Below, piece by piece: positions 7,341 to 16,085 of a DNA stretch of 64,000 nt. A model generated the notes under the pieces. The model did no database searches, was not told where the DNA came from, and saw nothing but the letters and a program-made list of their open reading frames with translations. Position 1 is the first letter of the stretch. Every line of letters starts with the position of its first letter. The stretch comes from Streptomyces sp. AC550_RSS872 (GTDB lineage: Bacteria > Actinomycetota > Actinomycetes > Streptomycetales > Streptomycetaceae): the NCBI RefSeq assembly GCF_019049285.1, contig NZ_JAGMUL010000026.1, forward strand, positions 358,597-422,596, read 5' to 3'. Made by a program: the position numbers and the translations under genes.

Positions 7341-8360
7341 ATGCACCAGTTGGTGAACGGCACACAGTTCTCCGACACCGACGGCAACCCGATACACACC
7401 CACGGCGGCGGGATCGTCGAAGTCGACGGATTCTTCTACTGGTTCGGGGAGGACCGTCATCCCGACAACACCTTCCGCGGTGTCGCCGCATACCGCTCCG
7501 TGGATCTCGTGAACTGGGAGTTCCGGGGGCACGTGCTCACGCAGGCGTCCCACCCCGAGCTGACCTCGGCCAACATCGAGCGACCCAAGGTGCTCCACAA
7601 CCCTGTCACCGGCACGTTTGTGATGTGGATGCACAAGGAGGCCGCCGGCCACTACCAGGAGGCCCGCGCAGCGATCGCCGTGTGCGACTCTCCGGACGGG
7701 GCCTACACCTACCAGGGCAGTCTGCGCCCGCTCGGCCACATGTCCCGCGACCTCACCCTGTTCCGCGACGACGACGGCACCGGCTATCTCCTGTCCGCCG
7801 CCAATGAGAACGAGGACCTCCATGTCTACCGGCTGAGCCCCGACTACCTGTCGGCCGAGGAGCTGGTCGCGAAGCTGTGGGTGGGCAGGTCCCGGGAAGC
7901 CCCGGCCGTGTTCAAGCGGGACGACGTCTACTTCCTGCTCACGTCGGGCTGCACCGGCTGGGCGCCCAACCAGCAGCAGTACGCCACCGCCGATGCCCTC
8001 ACCGGCCCCTGGAGCGAACTTCGTGACGCGGGCGACGCGACCACGTACGACTCGCAGACCGCATACGCCCTGGCCGTGCACGGCACCGACGGCTCCTCGT
8101 ACCTCTACCTCGGCGACCGGTGGGCGGCCAACTGGGGCGCCCCGGTCAACGACTCCCGTCATGTGTGGCTGCCGCTGTCCTTCCCGGACCGGCGCTCGCT
8201 CGTCATGGACTGGTGCGACCGGCTCGCGGTGGACGCCAAGGCGGGCACGGTCGTTGCCCTCGGACAGCAGTCGTCCCGGGGAGTGGGCGCGGCTCACCAC
8301 CCCGCCGTCCAGCCGTCGATGAGAGCGACGAGGTCCGCGGGCCGTTCCTCATGGAGGTAG
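7341..8360 (+). CDS. GH43 glycoside hydrolase, exo-beta-1,3-galactanase-like (GH43_24 type)
   Basis: A 339-residue five-bladed beta-propeller hydrolase. Signature segments fit GH43 subfamily 24: HTHGGGIVEVDGFFYWFGED near the start, IERPKVLHNPVTGTFVMWMH (Glu80), SRDLTLFRDDDGTGYLLSAA, and YDSQTAYALAV with Gln239 where characterised members have Gln instead of a catalytic Asp base. Such enzymes release galactose from beta-1,3-galactan, the arabinogalactan backbone. No signal peptide is seen, so it should act in the cytoplasm on imported oligosaccharides. AAGAGGGG lies upstream of ATG 7341. Its last 67 bases overlap the end of the convergent hydrolase, and the final 20 residues look unlike the family, so the original stop may have been lost. 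Confidence 0.85.
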   Translation: MHQLVNGTQFSDTDGNPIHTHGGGIVEVDGFFYWFGEDRHPDNTFRGVAAYRSVDLVNWEFRGHVLTQASHPELTSANIERPKVLHNPVTGTFVMWMHKEAAGHYQEARAAIAVCDSPDGAYTYQGSLRPLGHMSRDLTLFRDDDGTGYLLSAANENEDLHVYRLSPDYLSAEELVAKLWVGRSREAPAVFKRDDVYFLLTSGCTGWAPNQQQYATADALTGPWSELRDAGDATTYDSQTAYALAVHGTDGSSYLYLGDRWAANWGAPVNDSRHVWLPLSFPDRRSLVMDWCDRLAVDAKAGTVVALGQQSSRGVGAAHHPAVQPSMRATRSAGRSSWR

Positions 8361-9085
8361 TGGCCGCAGTCGGGCCACACCACCGTGCGCGATCCGGTCG
8401 GCGAGTCCGCGGTGCGCTCCCAGGCGGCCGCGGGCTCGTTCGAGTAGACGGCGAGGACGGGGTGCGGGCGCCGGGCCAGGTAACGACGGGCGGCGGGCCT
8501 GGGCCCGAAAGCGTCCGGCGAGAGATAGAGCGCCTCGCGGCACCGGGCGAGCACTTCCGCGTCGCTCCCGGCGATGACCTCGGCGTGCCGTGTGCGGGCA
8601 GCCGGTGGCATGGCCGGACCGAACGAACCCTCGATGAAGCAGGCCGCCCAGGCGGTCCCCGCCGCCCTCAGCGCCTGCTGCTCGGTGGACAGTCGCCGTA
8701 GTTCGGCGGCGGTGGCGCCGTATGCCGGATCGAGGACCACCAAGGCGCGGACCAGGTGGGGGTGCTCGACCGCGAGGGCGGTGACCACTTGGCCGCCCAT
8801 CGAATGGCCCACCGCGACGACGGGGCCTGTGTCGCGTCGGACCAGGAAGTCGGCGAGACCGGTTGCCATGGCGCGTGGCGACAGGTCCGGGCCCGCCGGT
8901 GCGCGGCCGTGGCCCGGCAGATCCGGAGCGAGGACCGTGCGTCCCGCCCACAGACGCCGGTGCGGTTCCCATTCGCCGCCGTCACCGCCCCAGCCGTGAA
9001 CCAGGAGGAGGGCAGGGCACTCAATGCTCTCGGTGATGCTCATCAGCTCCTCGGCCTTCATGCCATCACCCGGGGCAATGACCAT
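8294..9085 (-). CDS. Alpha/beta hydrolase
   Basis: A 263-residue alpha/beta-fold hydrolase: LLLVHGWGGDGGEW (oxyanion region), nucleophile elbow VAVGHSMGGQ, and a late PDCGHYLHEERP with the catalytic His. Starts at 9085, 9061 or 9043 are possible; the last has GAGGAG just upstream, and 9085 lies 11 bases from the operator at 9096-9109. It is divergent from the beta-xylosidase-type GH43 and shares that operator, so it is probably induced with the sugar enzymes. It may remove acyl groups from imported oligosaccharides; that role is inferred from context only. Confidence 0.85.
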   Translation of the reverse strand: MVIAPGDGMKAEELMSITESIECPALLLVHGWGGDGGEWEPHRRLWAGRTVLAPDLPGHGRAPAGPDLSPRAMATGLADFLVRRDTGPVVAVGHSMGGQVVTALAVEHPHLVRALVVLDPAYGATAAELRRLSTEQQALRAAGTAWAACFIEGSFGPAMPPAARTRHAEVIAGSDAEVLARCREALYLSPDAFGPRPAARRYLARRPHPVLAVYSNEPAAAWERTADSPTGSRTVVWPDCGHYLHEERPADLVALIDGWTAGW

Positions 9086-9095
9086 TGACCTGAAC

Positions 9096-9109
9096 AGAAA
9101 TCGGTTTCT
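9096..9109. promoter_or_regulatory. LacI-type operator AGAAATCGGTTTCT
   Basis: The arms AGAAA/TTTCT are perfect around a TCGG centre; on the minus strand it reads AGAAACCGATTTCT, the best copy of the locus motif. It lies in the divergent promoter region of the alpha/beta hydrolase and the GH43 xylosidase. Confidence 0.75.
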
Positions 9110-9169
9110 AAAGTGGGTCCGTCTCATCACGGCGTCAAGCGACCTGCCTCTGCCGAAGGGAACAGCCGC

Positions 9170-10768
9170 ATGCCCGCGGGCCTGATCCACAACCCCGTAC
9201 TCCCCGGCTTCCACCCGGACCCGAGCATCGTCCGTGTCGCGGACACCTACTACGTGGCCACGTCGACGTTCGAGTGGCTGCCGGGCGTCCCCGTCCACCG
9301 CTCCGCCGACCTCGCGCACTGGGAGCCCGCAGGCCACATCCTCGACCGGCCAGACCTCGTGGACCTGCGGGGAGTCGCGGATTCGGCGGGCGTGTGGGCA
9401 GCGTCGCTCTCGTACCACGACGGCCTGTTCTGGCTTGCGTACAGCATCGTGCGCACCACCGGGCACCCGTTCAAGGACGTCGACAACTACCTGATCACCG
9501 CGCCCTCGGTCGAAGGCCCGTGGACGGCACCGGTCTTCCTCAACTCGTCGGGCTTCGACCCCTCGCTCTTCCACGACGAGGACGGCAGGACCTGGCTGCT
9601 CAACATCCAGTGGGACGCGCGCGACGGGCGTCCGTCATTCGCGGGCATCGTGCTCCAGGAGTACGACCGCGAGCAGCGACGGCTCACCGGGCGGCCTCGA
9701 ACGATCCTCACGCACGAGGAGCTCGTCGAGGGCCCCAACGTCTACCGGCGCGAGGGCTGGTACTACCTGATGCTCGCGCACGGGGGGACCGGCTGGAACC
9801 ACGGCATCCTCATGGCCCGTTCCCGCTCGCTCGACGGACCGTACGAACTCGATCCGCACGGGAACCTGATGACGACCCGTCACACCTGGCAGGCGCCGCT
9901 GCTCAAGGCCGGGCACGGAGAGCTCGTCGAGACACCCGAGGGGGAGTGGTACATCGCCCACCTCGCCTCACGACCCGTGGACACCGAGGACGGGCCGCGC
10001 TCGATCCTCGGCCGGGAGACCTGCATCGAGAAGATCGTGTGGACGGACGACGGCTGGCCGAGGCTGGAGCACGGCGGTACCGAACCCCGGGTCACCGTCC
10101 CCGGCCCGCTCCCGGCCACCGCCGCCCCGGCCGTCGCCCCGGCGGCCGGGGGAGCCGAGCGGGACGACTTCGACGCGACCACGCTGGACGGCTCCTGGTG
10201 CACCCTCCGGGTGCCGGCCGACCCGTCCTGGCTCAGCCTCACCGACCGACCCGGGCAGCTGCGCCTCAGTGGCCGCCAAAGCCTGCACTCCCGCTTCGAG
10301 CAGAGCCTGGTCGCCCGGCGGCTGAACTCGGTGCGGTGCGAGGCACGTACCGTCGTGGACTTCCGTCCCGATCACTTCACCCAGGCTGCCGGGCTCATCT
10401 GCTGGTACGACACCAGCACCTACTTCTACCTGCGCGTCACCCACGAGGCGGCACGCGGACGGATCCTCGGCCTCGTCGAGAACGACGCCGGCGCCTACCG
10501 CGAGCACCCGGCCACCGACGTCGACGTCGACGGCTGGCCGGCGATCCACCTCCGCGCCCGCTTCGACGCGGCAGACCTGCGCCTGTCGGCCTCGCCCGAC
10601 GGCCTGTGCTGGCAGGACATCGGGCCCGTCCTGGACGCGAGCAGGCTCTCCGACGACTACGGGGACGCGCTCCGCTTCACCGGCGCGTTCGTCGGACTGT
10701 GCGCCCAGGACCTCAACGGGACACGCAGGCCCGCGTACTTCGATCACTTCGAGCTCAAGGACCGGTGA
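9170..10768 (+). CDS. GH43 beta-xylosidase-type glycoside hydrolase
   Basis: A 532-residue enzyme with an N-terminal five-bladed propeller and a C-terminal beta-sandwich (about 320-532), the layout and length of GH43 beta-D-xylosidases/alpha-L-arabinofuranosidases such as the Selenomonas enzyme SXA. The catalytic triad is in place: Asp17 (FHPDPS), Asp130 (GFDPSLFHDEDG) and Glu187 (EGPNVY). It should remove non-reducing xylose or arabinose units from short oligosaccharides. There is no signal peptide, so it is cytoplasmic. ATG 9170 has GAAGGG nine bases upstream. Operator 9096-9109 lies 61 bases upstream. True specificity within GH43 is uncertain. Confidence 0.88.
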   Translation: MPAGLIHNPVLPGFHPDPSIVRVADTYYVATSTFEWLPGVPVHRSADLAHWEPAGHILDRPDLVDLRGVADSAGVWAASLSYHDGLFWLAYSIVRTTGHPFKDVDNYLITAPSVEGPWTAPVFLNSSGFDPSLFHDEDGRTWLLNIQWDARDGRPSFAGIVLQEYDREQRRLTGRPRTILTHEELVEGPNVYRREGWYYLMLAHGGTGWNHGILMARSRSLDGPYELDPHGNLMTTRHTWQAPLLKAGHGELVETPEGEWYIAHLASRPVDTEDGPRSILGRETCIEKIVWTDDGWPRLEHGGTEPRVTVPGPLPATAAPAVAPAAGGAERDDFDATTLDGSWCTLRVPADPSWLSLTDRPGQLRLSGRQSLHSRFEQSLVARRLNSVRCEARTVVDFRPDHFTQAAGLICWYDTSTYFYLRVTHEAARGRILGLVENDAGAYREHPATDVDVDGWPAIHLRARFDAADLRLSASPDGLCWQDIGPVLDASRLSDDYGDALRFTGAFVGLCAQDLNGTRRPAYFDHFELKDR

Positions 10769-10843
10769 CGGACGGGCACGCTCCGATCGTCTTCCGGCAG
10801 CCCACCGGGGGCGGGTTCGGCCCCTCGTCTTTCTCGCACCCAT

Positions 10844-10857
10844 AGAGACCGATTTCT
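10844..10857. promoter_or_regulatory. LacI-type operator AGAGACCGATTTCT
   Basis: Copy of the locus motif, identical to the one at 13735-13748, 36 bases upstream of the D-2-hydroxyacid dehydrogenase start. Confidence 0.72.
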
Positions 10858-10892
10858 CCTTCTCCCTACCCGTCACCCACCGGAGGCCCGAA

Positions 10893-11900
10893 GTGTCAGA
10901 CCGTCCGAAGGCGTTGTTCGCCATGAGCGCCGACACCCTGGCCGCCGTGTACCCGCCCGACCTTCTCGACCGCCTGGGGCGCTCGGTGGACGTCGACCCG
11001 GCGCTGCTCGTCCGCGACTTCACCGACGCACGTGTCCACGCCGCCCTCGCGGAGACCGAGATCCTCCTCACGGGCTGGGGCAGCCCGGTCGTCGACGCCC
11101 AGGTCCTCGATGCCGCACCCCGGCTCAGGGCCGTGCTGCACGCCGCCGGATCCGTGAAGGGGATCATCGCCCCGGGTGTGTGGGACCGCGGCCTGGCCGT
11201 CTCCTCGGCCGCCGGCGCCAACGCCCTGCCCGTGGCGGAGTACACCCTCGGCATGATCCTGCTGGCGGGCAAGGACGTGATCGCGGCGAGCGAGCGCTAC
11301 CGTACCGGCCGCGGCTTCACGATCGCCGAGATCCAGCCGGACATCGGCAACTTCGGACGCAGGATCGGCATCGTCGGAGCCTCCCGCATCGGGCGGCGCG
11401 TCATAGAGCTCCTGCGGCCGTTCGACTTCGACGTCCTGCTCGCCGACCCCTACGTCGACCAGGCGGAGGCAGCGGCGCTCGGCGTCCGGCTCCTGTCCCT
11501 CGAGGCGCTGCTGCGGGCGTCCGACGTCGTCACCCTGCACGCCCCGGCGATTCCCGAGACGGACGGCCTCATCGGACGGGCCGAGCTCGCCGCGATGCGG
11601 GACGGAACGGTGCTGATCAACACAGCGCGCGGCAGCCTCGTCGATCACGACGCGCTCGTCGCGGAGCTGCGGACGGGCCGGCTGACGGCGGTCCTCGACG
11701 TCACCGATCCCGAACCGCTGCCCAGGGACTCGCCGCTGTTCGACCTGCCCGGCGTCTTCCTGACGCCCCATCTCGCCGGCTCGCACGGCAATGAGGTACG
11801 GCGTCTGGGCCTGTGCGCCATCGCCGAGCTGGAGCGGCTGCTCGCGGGGGCCCCGCTGTTGCACCGTATCGACCCCTCCGTCCTCGAACGTGCGGCGTGA
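10893..11900 (+). CDS. D-2-hydroxyacid dehydrogenase (NAD-dependent)
   Basis: A 335-residue member of the D-isomer 2-hydroxyacid dehydrogenase family. The Rossmann motif GIVGASRIGRRV lies mid-protein, and the catalytic set is Arg246 (NTARGSLVD), Glu274 (DPEPLP) and His293 (TPHLAGS). The family reduces 2-keto acids or oxidises D-2-hydroxyacids with NAD(P). GTG 10893 has CGGAGG seven bases upstream. It has its own operator and lies between the GH43 genes and their LacI regulator. This suggests it processes an acid released from the same glycan, perhaps a sugar-acid breakdown product; that is inference. Confidence 0.9.
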   Translation: MSDRPKALFAMSADTLAAVYPPDLLDRLGRSVDVDPALLVRDFTDARVHAALAETEILLTGWGSPVVDAQVLDAAPRLRAVLHAAGSVKGIIAPGVWDRGLAVSSAAGANALPVAEYTLGMILLAGKDVIAASERYRTGRGFTIAEIQPDIGNFGRRIGIVGASRIGRRVIELLRPFDFDVLLADPYVDQAEAAALGVRLLSLEALLRASDVVTLHAPAIPETDGLIGRAELAAMRDGTVLINTARGSLVDHDALVAELRTGRLTAVLDVTDPEPLPRDSPLFDLPGVFLTPHLAGSHGNEVRRLGLCAIAELERLLAGAPLLHRIDPSVLERAA

Positions 11901-12467
11901 GCCGGCCCTTCCCGCACACCGCCGTCCCACCCGCCGCAGGATCTCCCGATGACCGAGAACCGGGGCCACGAAGCCCCGCCCCTCCGCTTCGTCTCCCCCC
12001 CCCGAAGGCCCGCCTCGGCACTGCTGGGCCGCGTACATCCCAGCGGACGGGTTCGACCAGCTGGACGGCTGCCGGCTCGGCCTGGTGTCCGCAGCGCTCG
12101 ACGTCTACAAGCCCTGCCGGCGCGGCCTTTCCCCGCGCGGTGCCGTTCTGGCCGCTCGGCCTGCCCGGCCGGCGCGACGACTGGCTCGCGCTCGCCCTGG
12201 ACACGGGCGAGGCAACGCTTGTGGCCGGCCGGCGGCGCGGTGGTGCCGAGGAGCGGGTGATCCGGATGTCTGGTGGGCGGGCGCGGGGTGCCCGCTGTCT
12301 GAACGCGTCCGTACCCGTCCGTCTCGACACGGTGCCCGAGGGGCTGCGGGTGGGGTTCACCCACCCTGTCTCGGCGGCGGTTGTCCGGATCCCCAGCCCG
12401 TCGGCTCGACTATCGTGAGCGTCACCGCAGGCACAGGGGTGGTACAGGTCGAGGGGACAGAGTCACA
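11901..12467. other. Probable gene remnant between dehydrogenase and LacI gene
   Basis: No intact gene. Plus-strand pieces look coded but in different frames: WLALALDTGEATLVAGRRRG and VRLDTVPEGLRVGFTHPVSA (about 12170-12385). The upstream 12030-12110 piece reads as protein in another frame. The pattern suggests a broken enzyme gene that I cannot name. The promoter of the following LacI gene must lie in the last 60-100 bases. Confidence 0.35.
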
Positions 12468-13541
12468 GTGAGCAGCAGCACGGGGGGCCGGCCCTCAGCG
12501 GACGCCTCGACCGTCCGGGATGTCGCCCGGCTGGCCGGCGTCTCGCCGGCGACCGTCTCACGGGTCATCGGCGGCACATATCCGGTGGCGAAGGCAACCC
12601 GGGCCAAGGTCCTCAAGGCCATGCGAGAGCTGGACTACGTCGTCAACGCCCACGCTCGGGTACTCGGCGGGGCCACCAACAAGACGGTGGCCTTCGTCGT
12701 CAACGACGTGACCGGCGCGTTCTATGCGCACATCGCACGCGGTGTGGAGGAGCAGGCGTCCGCCGAGGGCAGGCTCTGCATGCTCTGCACGACGCACGGA
12801 GACCCGCAGCGGGTGATCGCCATCGTGGAGACCATGCGGGAGCAGCGGGCCGACGCCGTGATCGTGGTGGGCGGAGCTCTGGACGACCAGGCCTACCAGG
12901 ACCGGATGACGCATTTCGCCAACGCGCTGGACCGTGCGGGTTCCCGGCTCGTCCTGGTGGGCAGGCCACCCCTGGGACACGGGGTGCCGGCGACCGTCGT
13001 GGAATACGACAACGAGGGCGGTGCCTTCGCCATGACGATGCACCTGCTCACCTCGGGGCACCGGCGCGTGGCGTACCTGGGCGCCGTGCCGCGGCTGTCC
13101 ACCAGTACGGAGCGGCTGGCCGGCTACCGGCGCGCGCACGAGACGCTCGGGGTGGAACCCGATCCGGATCTGATCGTGCCGGGGGAGTTCACGCGGTCGT
13201 TCGGCTATCGAGCGGCGCAGGAGCTCCTCGCCTCGAAGAAGGAGTTCTCGGCCGTCTTCGCGGGGACCGACATGGTCGCCGCGGGGGTGATCCACGCATT
13301 CCGCGAGGCGGGAGTGCGCGTCCCGGAGGACGTGTCGGTCGCCGGCTACGACGACATCCCCTTCGCCATGGACCTCTATCCCGCACTGACGACGGTCGCC
13401 GTCCCGCTCGAGGAGATGGGGCGTGACGCCGTGCGGCTCGCCCTGCACCGCGAAGAGCTGGCCGGGCGCCAGCACAAGGTCTTCGGTACCCACGTGGTCA
13501 TTCGAGACTCCGTCCGTGCCCCGGGCGCAGCCCGTACTTGA
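12468..13541 (+). CDS. LacI-family regulator of the carbohydrate locus
   Basis: A 357-residue LacI-type repressor. The helix-turn-helix lies at residues 15-36 (TVRDVARLAGVSPATVSRVI), the hinge helix has NAHARVL (60-66), and a sugar-binding-protein-like effector domain follows. GTG 12468 has GAGGGGA about ten bases upstream. It stands between the enzyme genes and the transporter operon, and five copies of a palindromic motif with central CG surround it but none lies in its own promoter. It is therefore the likely repressor of genes 7341 to 21595, released by an oligosaccharide or its breakdown product. Binding to these sites is inferred. Confidence 0.92.
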   Translation: MSSSTGGRPSADASTVRDVARLAGVSPATVSRVIGGTYPVAKATRAKVLKAMRELDYVVNAHARVLGGATNKTVAFVVNDVTGAFYAHIARGVEEQASAEGRLCMLCTTHGDPQRVIAIVETMREQRADAVIVVGGALDDQAYQDRMTHFANALDRAGSRLVLVGRPPLGHGVPATVVEYDNEGGAFAMTMHLLTSGHRRVAYLGAVPRLSTSTERLAGYRRAHETLGVEPDPDLIVPGEFTRSFGYRAAQELLASKKEFSAVFAGTDMVAAGVIHAFREAGVRVPEDVSVAGYDDIPFAMDLYPALTTVAVPLEEMGRDAVRLALHREELAGRQHKVFGTHVVIRDSVRAPGAART

Positions 13542-13614
13542 TCGCTGAAGGCCGTCCCGACGCAGGGGGGAAGCGGCCCTGTATCGGTCTCGCTCGCCCC
13601 ATCGTCGTGGGAGT

Positions 13615-13628
13615 GGAGACCGATTTCT
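13615..13628. promoter_or_regulatory. LacI-type operator GGAGACCGATTTCT
   Basis: Copy of the locus motif 74 bases after the LacI stop and about 195 bases before the solute-binding protein. A partial copy, TATCGGTCTC (minus strand GAGACCGATA), lies just upstream at 13582-13591. Confidence 0.68.
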
Positions 13629-13734
13629 CTTTCCCGCCGTCCGAGATCTCGACCAAAGGTCACAGGATCCGACGTGACCAAACTTTTTCCTGACAGAAAC
13701 CTTGCCCAGCCCGGCACGGGACCCTAGCTTCCGT

Positions 13735-13748
13735 AGAGACCGATTTCT
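13735..13748. promoter_or_regulatory. LacI-type operator AGAGACCGATTTCT
   Basis: Second site of the pair before the transporter operon, 120 bases downstream of the first and 75 bases upstream of the solute-binding protein start. Two sites about 120 bases apart fit looping or cooperative repression. Confidence 0.72.
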
Positions 13749-13823
13749 ATCACGAGGTCGAGCGTCCGTCCCCGTGTGCGAACGGTCCACTCTCCCTTGC
13801 CCGCTCTCTGCTGAGGAGCCCGC

Positions 13824-15149
13824 ATGCGCACGCAACGACGCAGAATGGCCGCCGTGGCCTCCACCGTCACTCTGTCCGTCATCCTCGCGGGCTGCGGCTC
13901 AGGCGACGAGGGCACGAAAAAGGCCAAGGGGCCCGTCACCGTCGAGTGGTGGAGCTGGGATGAGACCAAGATGCTCCAGCCGGTCGCCGACAAGTTCAAT
14001 TCCACCCGCGACGACATCAGGATCAAGCTGGTCAAGCAGGCCGACAACGTCGGCACCGCGCAGAACGTGCGCAACGTGGTCGCATCCGGCAAGGACGTTC
14101 CCTGTCTGGTGAAGAACTTCGGCGAGGTGCCCGGCCTGGCGGGGGAGGGCCTGCTCACCGACATCAGCAAGGAACTGGAGCCCCACCTCAAGGAGTTCAA
14201 CGAGGTCGCCCCGCCGTCGGTCCGGGCCGGCGGCGCGTACTACGCCATTCCGACCGGCTTCAACCCGTCCTTCTTCATGATCAACCGCAAGGTGTACGAC
14301 CAGTACGACGTCGCCGTCCCGAAGACCTGGGACGACGTCATCGCGGCCGGAAAGAAGCTGAGGAAGCACGGCGTCTACGTCATGAACCTGGCCGGGGAGG
14401 ACCCGTCCACCCTGGTCAACCTCGTCCAACAGGCCGGCGGCAGCTGGTACAAGGAGGAGGGCGACACCTGGAAGGTCGACTTCCTTTCACCCGAGTCACT
14501 CAAGGCCGCCGACGTCGTTCAGCAGCTGGTCGACAACGACCTCGTCGCCAACCAGACGTACCAGGACCGTCCCGCACTGATCGCCTACTTCGACTCGGGC
14601 AAGATGGTCTCGCTGCCCACCCAGACATGGCAGCTGCGCAACTACGAGATCAACAACAAGAAGTCCCTCGGTGACTGGCAGCCCGTCGACCTCCCGCAGT
14701 TCGCCGGGGCTCCGTTCACCACGCCCGCCCACCTCGCCAACACCGGCATGCTCGTCCCCAAGGGCTGTGCCCACGTCAAGGAGGCCGTCGAGGCCGGCGT
14801 GTGGATGCAGACCGCCAAGGAAGCGATCGACGCGACCTACCAGGAGGACACCAAGCAGTACCAGTGGCCGGGCGCCGTGAAGGACGTCACCCCCTGGGTG
14901 GACTCGGTCGTGCCCGAGAAGCTCTTCGGCCCGCACAAGTCCGAGGCACGCGGCGTCATCCTCAAGGCATTCGAGCACGCCAAGGACTCCTGGACCGTCG
15001 GCCCCAACTACACCGGCGTCTTCGCCGAGCTCCAGGACCAGTGGGCCAGGATCGTGACCAAGAAGATCACGGTCAAGGCCGCACTCCAGCACATGCAGGA
15101 GTTCACGGTCCGGGATCTGAAGTCGAAGAACATCAACGTAGAGGGCTGA
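13824..15149 (+). CDS. Sugar ABC importer, solute-binding lipoprotein
   Basis: A 441-residue family-1 extracellular solute-binding protein. The signal peptide ends in lipobox LAGC with Cys24 as the lipidated residue, so the protein is tethered outside the membrane. The mature part begins VTVEWWSWDETKMLQPVADK, typical of oligosaccharide-binding proteins. GAGGAG lies just upstream of ATG 13824. It is followed four bases later by the first permease. Two LacI operators precede it. The likely ligand is the oligosaccharide cleaved by the neighbouring GH43 enzymes. Confidence 0.92.
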   Translation: MRTQRRRMAAVASTVTLSVILAGCGSGDEGTKKAKGPVTVEWWSWDETKMLQPVADKFNSTRDDIRIKLVKQADNVGTAQNVRNVVASGKDVPCLVKNFGEVPGLAGEGLLTDISKELEPHLKEFNEVAPPSVRAGGAYYAIPTGFNPSFFMINRKVYDQYDVAVPKTWDDVIAAGKKLRKHGVYVMNLAGEDPSTLVNLVQQAGGSWYKEEGDTWKVDFLSPESLKAADVVQQLVDNDLVANQTYQDRPALIAYFDSGKMVSLPTQTWQLRNYEINNKKSLGDWQPVDLPQFAGAPFTTPAHLANTGMLVPKGCAHVKEAVEAGVWMQTAKEAIDATYQEDTKQYQWPGAVKDVTPWVDSVVPEKLFGPHKSEARGVILKAFEHAKDSWTVGPNYTGVFAELQDQWARIVTKKITVKAALQHMQEFTVRDLKSKNINVEG

Positions 15150-15152
15150 TCG

Positions 15153-16085
15153 ATGAGCGCCTCCACCCGACTGCCGGCCGGGGCCCCGCGCCTTGGCTGG
15201 CGGCGCATGATGGCCCTCAAGGGAGCCTCCTTCACCGTCCCGTTCTTCCTCGGATTCGCCCTGTTCACCGTCGTACCCATGGTCCTGGCGCTCAAGGAGA
15301 GCCTTTACGCGGAGAAGGGCTCGGGGCTCGGATTCGGGGCCAGGACCGTCGAGTTCGTCGGTGCCGACAACTTCCTCGAAGGGTTCGGCGACGGCCGCTT
15401 CTGGTCCTCGATGCTGCGCGTCGGCCTCTTCGCCGTGATCAGCATCCCGCTCATCCAGCTCGTCAGCGTCGGACTCGCCCTCCTCCTGGATGCCGCCTCG
15501 CAGAAGGTCGCCGACCGCTTCAGACTCCCGCTCCTCGTGCCGTACATGATCCCCGGGATCGTCGCCACGCTGATCTGGATCTACCTCTACAGCCCGGACG
15601 TCGGCCCGCTCACCGCGTCTCTCGCCCTCGTCGGCATCGATGCCAACTTCTACGGTCACAGCCTGCTCTGGGTCTCGATCGGCAACCTGATGGCATGGAG
15701 CGGCATCGGCTTCAACATGCTGATCGTGTACGCCGCGCTGCGCTCGGTCGACCCCGACATCTACCAGGCGGCCCGCATCGACGGCGCTTCCGAGTGGCGC
15801 ATCGCCTGGTCGGTCAAGGTGCCGTTGGTACGCCGCTCACTCGTGTTGACCACGGTGCTCTCCATCATCGGCACGCTCCAGATCTTCAGCGACACGATGC
15901 TGTTCAAGTCGATGACGCCGGAGACGATCACGCGCGACTTCACACCGATCATGGCGATCTACGACTGGGCCTTCCAGCAGGGCAACTTCAACTACGCGGC
16001 CGCCCTGTCGATCATCCTCGCCCTGGTCGTCGGCACCGCCTCGGCCCTCTTCTACCGGTTCACGAACAAGGCGCCCACATCATGA
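15153..16085 (+). CDS. Sugar ABC importer, permease 1 (MalF type)
   Basis: A 310-residue integral membrane protein with about six transmembrane segments and the EAA loop YQAARIDGASEWRIAWSVKV that contacts the ATPase. It follows the binding protein by three bases and overlaps the second permease by four (ATGA). It forms the pore with the next gene. The N-terminal region up to the first hydrophobic segment is of the usual short type. Confidence 0.93.
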   Translation: MSASTRLPAGAPRLGWRRMMALKGASFTVPFFLGFALFTVVPMVLALKESLYAEKGSGLGFGARTVEFVGADNFLEGFGDGRFWSSMLRVGLFAVISIPLIQLVSVGLALLLDAASQKVADRFRLPLLVPYMIPGIVATLIWIYLYSPDVGPLTASLALVGIDANFYGHSLLWVSIGNLMAWSGIGFNMLIVYAALRSVDPDIYQAARIDGASEWRIAWSVKVPLVRRSLVLTTVLSIIGTLQIFSDTMLFKSMTPETITRDFTPIMAIYDWAFQQGNFNYAAALSIILALVVGTASALFYRFTNKAPTS

